Part shown: piece by piece, positions 8,701 through 11,871 of the stretch
How the letters are laid out: the number at the start of each line of letters is the position of its first letter
How positions within the stretch are numbered: position 1 is the first letter of the stretch
NCBI GenBank assembly: GCA_036795455.1
Contig: DAIRET010000082.1
Span: 1-11,871 of the forward strand
From: DAIRET01 sp036795455
Lineage (GTDB): Bacteria; Bacteroidota; Ignavibacteria; Ignavibacteriales; Ignavibacteriaceae
Direction of reading: 5' to 3'
Length of the DNA: 11,871 bases
Notes under the pieces: model-generated
What the model was told of the DNA's origin: nothing
What the model saw: only the letters and a program-made list of their open reading frames with translations
Databases searched by the model: none
Program-made: the position numbers and the translations under genes

Positions 8701-8800
8701 GTTTACTTTGGATAGCTTCTTTATCGCCATACAGTTCTTCAAAACTTCGCCAGTAATTAAGATTTGCGTATTCGTTATTCATCTCTTTTTTATCAGCCAT
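5702..8800 (-). CDS. actB: ACIII subunit ActB: molybdopterin-oxidoreductase-like domain fused to iron-sulfur protein
   Basis: ActB is the large peripheral subunit of ACIII on the outer face of the membrane, passing electrons from quinol towards the c haems. Its 1032 residues begin with an extended pre-Tat segment (YWRSFEELYGD, 16-26), then a Tat motif SRRKFL (54-59), a hydrophobic run and C73, a possible lipidation site (AGAGC, not a perfect lipobox). Residues about 95-780 are a molybdopterin-oxidoreductase-like fold. In ACIII this fold is known to lack the cofactor. C104, C107, C111 and C139 form a complete C-x2-C-x3-C-x27-C motif. Residues about 790-1032 are a ferredoxin-like domain with 15 cluster cysteines: 803, 806, 809, 813; 858, 861, 866, 870; 890, 896, 900; 945, 948, 975, 979. 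The third group has T893 where a fourth cysteine would be, which fits a 3Fe-4S site. AGGTG (8811-8807) precedes the ATG. The start overlaps the 60-codon gene by 8 bp. Confidence 0.96.
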   Translation of the reverse strand: MADKKEMNNEYANLNYWRSFEELYGDKEAIQSKLNEFQSGVTDEFDVKNLSGISRRKFLALLGASAALAGAGCSDYHDKGEIVPYNRKPEEISIGKANHYASTCTGCNHSCGILIKTREGRPIKVDGNPDHPISKGKICAKGQSNILNLYDPARISEPLAGKKERLSKSSWKKVNNEIIAALKFAGSKEIAVICHSVTSPTFATVIEKFKTTYPTAKFYFYELFQDETRLAAWNTCYGLNTLPVIEWDNAKVILSLEGDFLGVDGNKIEQTAAFVKNRDVDDLASFNRLYVAEGNLSLTGMNADYRFRLRPDYQYEFVMSLLNEVIRKYGTSIAVSPKANQAINNFSLEKFALKYELPLKELYLLVKDLVSNKGRGIVYAGRSLSTEVYVAVNLLNEVLGNTVLYKKDVVNQFYYSLTKIDEWKNLVENMNTGKVAAVIHVDTNPVYNLPLELNYSSSLEKVPVVVTLTDMPGETSTVSSYVLPVHHNFESWGDARVRSGYYSLLQPVIAPLYNTRQKEGILLNWTNSNPEEYTEKTYLEFIKKNWEEKIYPSFNTPFKFEKFWQGALHDGVVQSKEQVFASYSFSGLAADNLPAKVESSNGIVVQLTENAFIGDGRFANNGWLQELPHPVSKVTWDNYAAISEKTAKKLGVKTNDLISIKTSNSNVEIAVLIQAGIADDLINIELGYGRKDTPIIAAGVGFNANLLMDSNSKHSRWLIDNVKVEKANGKYFLATTQEHHAFDDTLIQDAHLKRHIIQEGTVAEYNRNRKFLKEKPKPPHFTLYKEFEYKAEKWAMAIDLNKCTGCSECVAACNVENNIPVIGKDQVRAGREMQWLRLDRYYSGTPDNPKVSIQPMLCQHCDHAPCENVCPVVATTHSPDGLNQMVYNRCVGTRYCSNNCPYKVRRFNFFDFRNNFANGYYEQPSLELIHNPEVTVRSRGVMEKCTFCVQRIMEVRNDAVSEGKQLKDYEIKTACQEACPAEAIKFGDMNNPESEINKYRKHDLSYVVLEELNVTPNVTYIAKLKNTHSEEA
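5707..5714 (-). promoter_or_regulatory. Ribosome-binding site that fixes the GTG start of actC
   Basis: On the minus strand this reads GGAGGAGG, ending 4 nt before the GTG at 5702; the first GGAGG is 7 nt away. It lies inside the last codons of actB, and the actB stop overlaps the GTG. This is the strongest Shine-Dalgarno sequence I saw in the operon. It explains how a non-ATG start can support stoichiometric synthesis of a core subunit. Confidence 0.85.
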
Positions 8801-8975
8801 TATTTACACCTGTTGATTCTCTTTTTACGGCAAGCGGGTTAATTGTAACAGCGGGCTTTCTTCCCTTTTCTTTCTTTGATAAGAAACCGAACGGGAGATT
8901 CTTAAATGCAAAAAATCCGAATACCCCGCTACCGAGTATCGTAAAAAACCTTTTTCTCTGAATTCTTTTCTCCAT
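8793..8975 (-). CDS. Small protein with Tat-like N-terminus between actA and actB; unrecognised
   Basis: I do not recognise this 60-residue protein. It starts with a basic segment and RKRFFT (7-12), which aligns with the Tat consensus R-R-x-F-L-K with lysine for the second arginine. A glycine- and phenylalanine-rich hydrophobic run follows (about 13-32), then a basic stretch (KKEKGRK, 34-40) and a hydrophilic tail containing INPLAVKRE (45-53). There are no cysteines. The evidence for a real gene is positional. It fills the space between actA and actB with gaps of only +14 and -8 bp, has a good Shine-Dalgarno sequence AGGAG (8991-8987) overlapping the actA stop, and ends inside the actB start region (ATGGCTGA). 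From memory, small Tat-targeted proteins also sit beside some other molybdopterin oxidoreductases, such as formate dehydrogenase, so an assembly or accessory role is a reasonable inference. A remnant of a longer gene cannot be excluded. Confidence 0.72.
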   Translation of the reverse strand: MEKRIQRKRFFTILGSGVFGFFAFKNLPFGFLSKKEKGRKPAVTINPLAVKRESTGVNNG

Positions 8976-8989
8976 ACTGAATAATTCTC

Positions 8990-9559
8990 CTATCTATGAC
9001 AAGCCCAGCAGTTATCGGGTCCGTTTTTAACTTCTTTTAAGTAAGGCATTTTTTCGTGCGGGTTTCTGTGGCAGTCCAAACACGCTCCCATTGTAAATGA
9101 ATTCATCTGTCCCACTTTATCCATTTGTGCTATATCTCCATGGCAGGATGTACAGTCAATTCCTTTATTGACGTGGACGCTATGGTTGAAGTAGGCATAA
9201 TCGGGAACTTTATGGATTCTTTTCCACTCAAGTGCTTTACCGGTTTTATAATAATCTGTGAGTTTAATTATTTCAGGCTGGTCTTTTCTTGCAATCGAAT
9301 GGCAATTCATACAAATTGAAACAGCGGGAACTGTAGCGTGGCGGGATTTCTCAACCGAGATATGGCAGTACTGGCAATCTATATTCATTTGCCCTGCATG
9401 TAACTGATGAGAAAAGCTGACCGGTTGTTCCGGTGTATAGCCGATACCATCTCTTTCTCCCCTTGAAGCGAAGTAGGTAACTGCAAATGAAATAACCGCT
9501 ACAAATAGCGTAAGCGGTAAGCGGATACGTAGTAAATAGTCAATAGCACTGTTTGTCAT
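8990..9559 (-). CDS. actA: ACIII pentahaem cytochrome c subunit ActA
   Basis: ActA is the membrane-anchored multihaem cytochrome of alternative complex III; it carries electrons away from ActB on the periplasmic side. The 189-residue product has one N-terminal transmembrane helix (about 14-31), then five haem motifs: CQYCH (62-66), CMNCH (83-87), CTSCH (136-140), CLDCH (160-164) and CWACH (184-188). Additional histidines (for example in FSHQLHAG and FNHSVHVN) can serve as distal ligands. With the single haem of the ActE domain, the complex would have six c haems, matching the known ACIII composition. I chose the ATG at 9559. A TTG at 9565 would extend it by two residues, but the AGG of the likely ribosome-binding site abuts that TTG. 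This is the first gene of the operon, after a 362-bp gap. Confidence 0.96.
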   Translation of the reverse strand: MTNSAIDYLLRIRLPLTLFVAVISFAVTYFASRGERDGIGYTPEQPVSFSHQLHAGQMNIDCQYCHISVEKSRHATVPAVSICMNCHSIARKDQPEIIKLTDYYKTGKALEWKRIHKVPDYAYFNHSVHVNKGIDCTSCHGDIAQMDKVGQMNSFTMGACLDCHRNPHEKMPYLKEVKNGPDNCWACHR

Positions 9560-9921
9560 CAGCAACCTGTAATTAATTAGAAAATAGGAACTAAAATCCC
9601 CGCTTTATTATAGTAACTGAAAATAGTAATACAATATGTTGAATTATCACTGTCTTCCTAAACCGAAAACAAGCGATAATAATTCAAATTAATTATTGAG
9701 TTGACATTTTTTGTGTTATGTAAGCAACACCAAAAAACTTTTTATAGCTGAACACACATCTTAAGTTTTGCAGCCCAAAGTTAAAAAGAAACATATAAAT
9801 AAAAAACAACCATGTAAGTTTTATCTAATCTTTTTTTCGTGAGGTAGGTTTTAAATTCTGTCAATTTGAGTAAATATCACTTACCGGCAAACAGTATTAT
9901 CATAACGTAATTGATATGCTT
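9560..9921. other. Intergenic region between the hydrolase gene and actA
   Basis: These 362 bp separate the 3' end of the hydrolase gene from actA and contain no convincing open frame. The part near actA holds the candidate promoters. A loose inverted pair TCAA-N8-TTGA is centred near 9691. I found no GC-rich hairpin followed by a T run after the hydrolase stop, so no intrinsic terminator can be named. The rest, notably around 9760-9840, is very A+T-rich and shows nothing I can assign. Its position makes it the likely control region for the respiratory operon. Confidence 0.6.
9607..9634 (-). promoter_or_regulatory. Candidate promoter of the act operon
   Basis: On the minus strand a perfect TATAAT (9612-9607) is preceded by TTGTAT (9634-9629) with a 16-nt spacer. 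Transcription would start near 9600, giving a leader of about 40 nt before actA. A second, weaker arrangement lies upstream: TTGTTT (9672-9667) and GATAAT (9648-9643), 18 nt apart. In A+T-rich DNA such matches arise by chance, and I saw no Bacteroidota-type TAnnTTTG element here. The location in front of the operon is the main support. Confidence 0.4.
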
Positions 9922-11121
9922 TTAATTTATCAGATAGTCCCCGGCTTTCTCCATTGTTTGTAAGAAAGCATAATCTACTTTTTGTTTATATTTTTCAGAC
10001 ACGGGGAAAGGTGTTATATGACTGTATGGGAAATCGAAATCCATTTCTTCAACCCTTAAAGAATTAATGCTGGATTCTCCGCAAAGTGAAACTTTAACCT
10101 GCGAAGGTACTATAACAAAATCATTCTTCAATACAACCGTATAAATACGCTCTTGTATCTGACGCATCCGTACTTCTCTTAATCCTTTAAACTTTTCATA
10201 ATTCATTAATCCGGGGAAAAAACTTTTTCTGATAGCAAATTTTCTGAAATAGTGATCAAGGAAAACTTCGACAAGCCGCCTGTCTGCAAGCAGTTTATCG
10301 AAATGCATCGACACTGATGTAGAAGCACTTTTATCTACAATATATTTCGATACGGGATCTGTTTTATCATAAGTCGAGCCGCCGCAAAAGATAAAAAGCT
10401 TTGACAAACCAAGTAGATTTCCCGGATTATCCATCATCAGCAGTAGAGAAAAGAATGCACCGATTGAATAGCCGAATAAATCAATTCCGGTATCCGAAGG
10501 AATACCTGTTATTTCCCCGGCACGTATTGACTTAATAAGTTTATAAAAATCGTTGTATGTCTGCCACCCGGAAAGGAAAAAGCGGTGTGGAGAAGAATCT
10601 AATCTTTCGCTTATCGCCGCATTTGCAAATGATGAATGTGAATTAGTTGATTTACCTGCCCGTTCCGTTGCAAGTTTTTGCATCAACCTCGAATCCGACC
10701 ATGCAGACGGAGCGCGGTTCATGTGAAAAGCTATCGGAAACAGAATTACTGTTTTTCCGGTTAACTTTGTTAGCTGGTATGCCCACGGCAAATATTTTTC
10801 CCATTTTTTTTCATTCAACCCGTGAAATAGAAAAATGAGTCCGGGTTTTTTACTTTTTTCCGGACTTTCAAACATAAAATAATCAAATCTTAGATTGTCC
10901 TTTATTTCATCATCCTTTCTTTCTGAATATGAATCGCGGTACAGTTTATTAGTCGTTTGACTATTCGTGCCCGTAGTAATTGAGAAAGGTTCTTCAATAA
11001 ATACCGGGGATGAATTAAAAGTTTTTCTGCAAATTTTTACATCAAGACTTTCAATCACTGTTTCTGAATTTAGTTTTTGGAATGCGGATTTAAGTTCATT
11101 ATATAAACCGTTGTATAACAT
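9922..11121 (-). CDS. Alpha/beta-hydrolase-fold protein, probably DUF6051-like, substrate unknown
   Basis: This 399-residue protein shows the elements of an alpha/beta hydrolase. A strand is followed by HG (H100-G101, in FLFHGLNEKKWEKYLPW). The nucleophile elbow is GYSIG (217-221, S219), followed by small residues and a helix. The acid candidate is D334 (VVLKNDFVIV), after a late strand, and the base candidate is H368 (FPYSHITPF), close to the C-terminus. There is no signal peptide or membrane helix, so it is probably cytoplasmic. Roughly 90 N-terminal residues precede the fold and may form a family-specific cap. The layout resembles DUF6051 proteins of Bacteroidota as I remember them, which would need a profile search. 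The ATG has AGGGA shortly upstream. It is on the same strand as the act operon but 362 bp away, and nothing in it suggests a respiratory role. Substrate and pathway cannot be told from the sequence. Confidence 0.8.
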   Translation of the reverse strand: MLYNGLYNELKSAFQKLNSETVIESLDVKICRKTFNSSPVFIEEPFSITTGTNSQTTNKLYRDSYSERKDDEIKDNLRFDYFMFESPEKSKKPGLIFLFHGLNEKKWEKYLPWAYQLTKLTGKTVILFPIAFHMNRAPSAWSDSRLMQKLATERAGKSTNSHSSFANAAISERLDSSPHRFFLSGWQTYNDFYKLIKSIRAGEITGIPSDTGIDLFGYSIGAFFSLLLMMDNPGNLLGLSKLFIFCGGSTYDKTDPVSKYIVDKSASTSVSMHFDKLLADRRLVEVFLDHYFRKFAIRKSFFPGLMNYEKFKGLREVRMRQIQERIYTVVLKNDFVIVPSQVKVSLCGESSINSLRVEEMDFDFPYSHITPFPVSEKYKQKVDYAFLQTMEKAGDYLIN

Positions 11122-11137
11122 TTATTCCCTAATCATA

Positions 11138-11159
11138 ATTTGAAATTCTCCTTTCAAAT
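11138..11159 (-). promoter_or_regulatory. Perfect inverted repeat with GGAG in its loop, in the hydrolase leader
   Basis: Two 8-nt arms (ATTTGAAA and TTTCAAAT) flank a 6-nt loop, GGAGAA on the minus strand. In RNA this would be a short A/U-rich hairpin presenting a Shine-Dalgarno-like loop. Eleven nt after that GGAG lies an ATG (11136-11134) that opens a four-codon frame, M-I-R-E-stop, ending directly at the hydrolase ATG. The stem is weak, so it could equally be a DNA operator or chance. Confidence 0.35.
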
Positions 11160-11367
11160 ATGTAAAAAGATGTGTTCAATGTTTGTAAAAGAAATGTAAA
11201 AATGGTTTCGTTTATTAAAGAAGAAGAAGAAAAAGATTAAGAGAAGGAGAAAGACTTTTGATCGGGTTTTCATGCCGTACTCAAACATCACAAGTTTATT
11301 TTTAGCACCCCTGAACATGAAATTCTTTTCAAATAAGCAGCTATCTGTCCCCTAATAAAAAAAAGAT

Positions 11368-11871
11368 TTAAGATGGTTCAATTGGTTTCTTACCGATTGT
11401 AGAGATAACTAATGCAAGTAAAATCCATATTAAAACAATCGATAAATATGGTGAAAATCCGAATGCTGTCGGCAGATCACCTACCAGCATACAAATCACT
11501 CCGGTAACAATAGCGTATGGAAGCTGTGTTTTAACATGATCAATATGATCGCATGAAGACGCCATCGAACTAAGTATTGTTGTATCCGCAATCGGCGAAC
11601 AGTGATCACCGAATACTGAACCGGCTAGTACAGAAGATATTACTCCGTATAAAATCAACTCCGAATCAGCCGGTGAATAATTTAACAAAGTTGTAATAGT
11701 AAAACTTAAAGGAATAACAATCGGCATCATAATAGCCATTGTACCCCAGCTTGTCCCGGTAGAAAAGCTTGTTATTGCACAAATTAAAAAGACAAGCAAC
11801 GGCAGGAACCCCGGCTCAACTTTATCGCTTAAAAGATGGATTAAATAACCTGCCGTTTGAAGCTGGTCTGT
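11368..11871 (-). CDS. NhaC-family Na+/H+ antiporter, C-terminal part (partial)
   Basis: This is the C-terminal 167 residues of a cytoplasmic-membrane sodium/proton antiporter of the NhaC family, which exchanges sodium for protons to control pH and sodium. The frame stays open to the right edge of the window: my hand translation upstream of 11799 gives TDQLQTAGYLIHLLSDK and continues without a start. Diagnostic stretches are SFSTGTSWGTMAIMMPIVIP and the highly conserved FGDHCSPIADTTILSSMAS segment, followed by CDHIDHVKTQLPYA. Four or five transmembrane segments are visible, the last two close to the C-terminus (after LPYAIVTG). No terminator hairpin is evident, although eight consecutive T residues on the coding strand start 2 nt after the stop. 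The gene is separated by 246 bp from the hydrolase gene and has no evident link to ACIII. It could be a lineage-specific NhaC-like transporter for another substrate. Confidence 0.93.
   Translation of the reverse strand, partial: TDQLQTAGYLIHLLSDKVEPGFLPLLVFLICAITSFSTGTSWGTMAIMMPIVIPLSFTITTLLNYSPADSELILYGVISSVLAGSVFGDHCSPIADTTILSSMASSCDHIDHVKTQLPYAIVTGVICMLVGDLPTAFGFSPYLSIVLIWILLALVISTIGKKPIEPS

Noticed and set aside
8764..8961. 65-codon open frame on the plus strand across the actA-actB junction
   Set aside because: It mirrors the 60-codon minus-strand gene and the actB start. The minus-strand frame has the ribosome-binding site, coupling and operon position; the plus-strand frame has none of these.
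9684..9699. TCAA-N8-TTGA inverted pair upstream of actA, considered as an FNR/CRP-type operator
   Set aside because: The half-sites and spacing do not match FNR (TTGAT-N4-ATCAA) or CRP, and such short A+T-rich pairs are expected by chance.
9701..9706. Perfect TTGACA on the plus strand
   Set aside because: No matching -10 element lies at a usual distance, and there is no plus-strand gene to serve.
9840..9921. Terminator after the hydrolase gene
   Set aside because: Only 4-5-bp A+T-rich pairings are visible and none is followed by a T run on the coding strand.
11340..11368. T-rich run after the NhaC stop as an intrinsic terminator
   Set aside because: The run of eight T residues is present on the coding strand, but only a 3-bp stem can be drawn before it. 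This is too weak to call.
1..11871. Novel defence, CRISPR or mobile system
   Set aside because: No spaced direct repeats, transposase, integrase, nuclease or toxin-like gene is visible. The window is mostly respiratory chain.

Overview
The window is A+T-rich and every gene I can support reads on the minus strand. It holds most of a respiratory operon for alternative complex III (ACIII, a quinol:cytochrome c oxidoreductase unrelated to bc1) running into an aa3-type haem-copper oxidase locus. Two unrelated genes lie upstream: an alpha/beta-hydrolase-like protein and the 3' part of an NhaC-type Na+/H+ antiporter. ACIII joined to SCO and cox genes, an ActB with an extended Tat leader, and overall protein style point to the FCB (Bacteroidota/Ignavibacteriota/Rhodothermota) group. 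Ignavibacteria is my best guess, but sequence alone does not settle the class.

Layout in transcription order (right to left): NhaC-type antiporter, C-terminal part (11871-11368); a leader with a perfect hairpin (11159-11138) before an alpha/beta-hydrolase-fold gene (11121-9922); a 362-bp non-coding gap with a candidate promoter (9634-9607); actA, pentahaem cytochrome (9559-8990); an unrecognised 60-codon gene with a Tat-like N-terminus (8975-8793); actB, fused molybdopterin-like and iron-sulfur protein (8800-5702); actC, NrfD/PsrC-like membrane protein (5702-4332); a fused actD-actE gene (4332-3169); actF, second NrfD-like membrane subunit (3179-1992); a membrane-anchored monohaem cytochrome c with a C-terminal extension (about 1974-1045); sco, copper chaperone (1045-242); and the first 80 codons of oxidase subunit I (240-1). 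From actA to coxA the genes overlap or lie at most 14 bp apart, so they almost certainly form one transcript, with several Shine-Dalgarno sequences embedded in the last codons of the preceding gene.

Together the genes describe a quinol-to-oxygen branch. ActC and/or ActF bind quinol in the membrane, ActB carries electrons through iron-sulfur clusters, and ActA and the ActE domain provide six c haems. The extra tethered cytochrome may bridge to the oxidase, whose copper centre SCO helps assemble. Least ordinary are the small Tat-like gene inside the operon, the ActD-ActE fusion that replaces a lipid anchor with a membrane helix, an ActB that keeps all four cysteines of the cluster site next to the molybdopterin fold, and a tethered cytochrome at a position where oxidase subunit II could be expected. 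I saw no CRISPR array, transposon, tRNA, rRNA or defence system.
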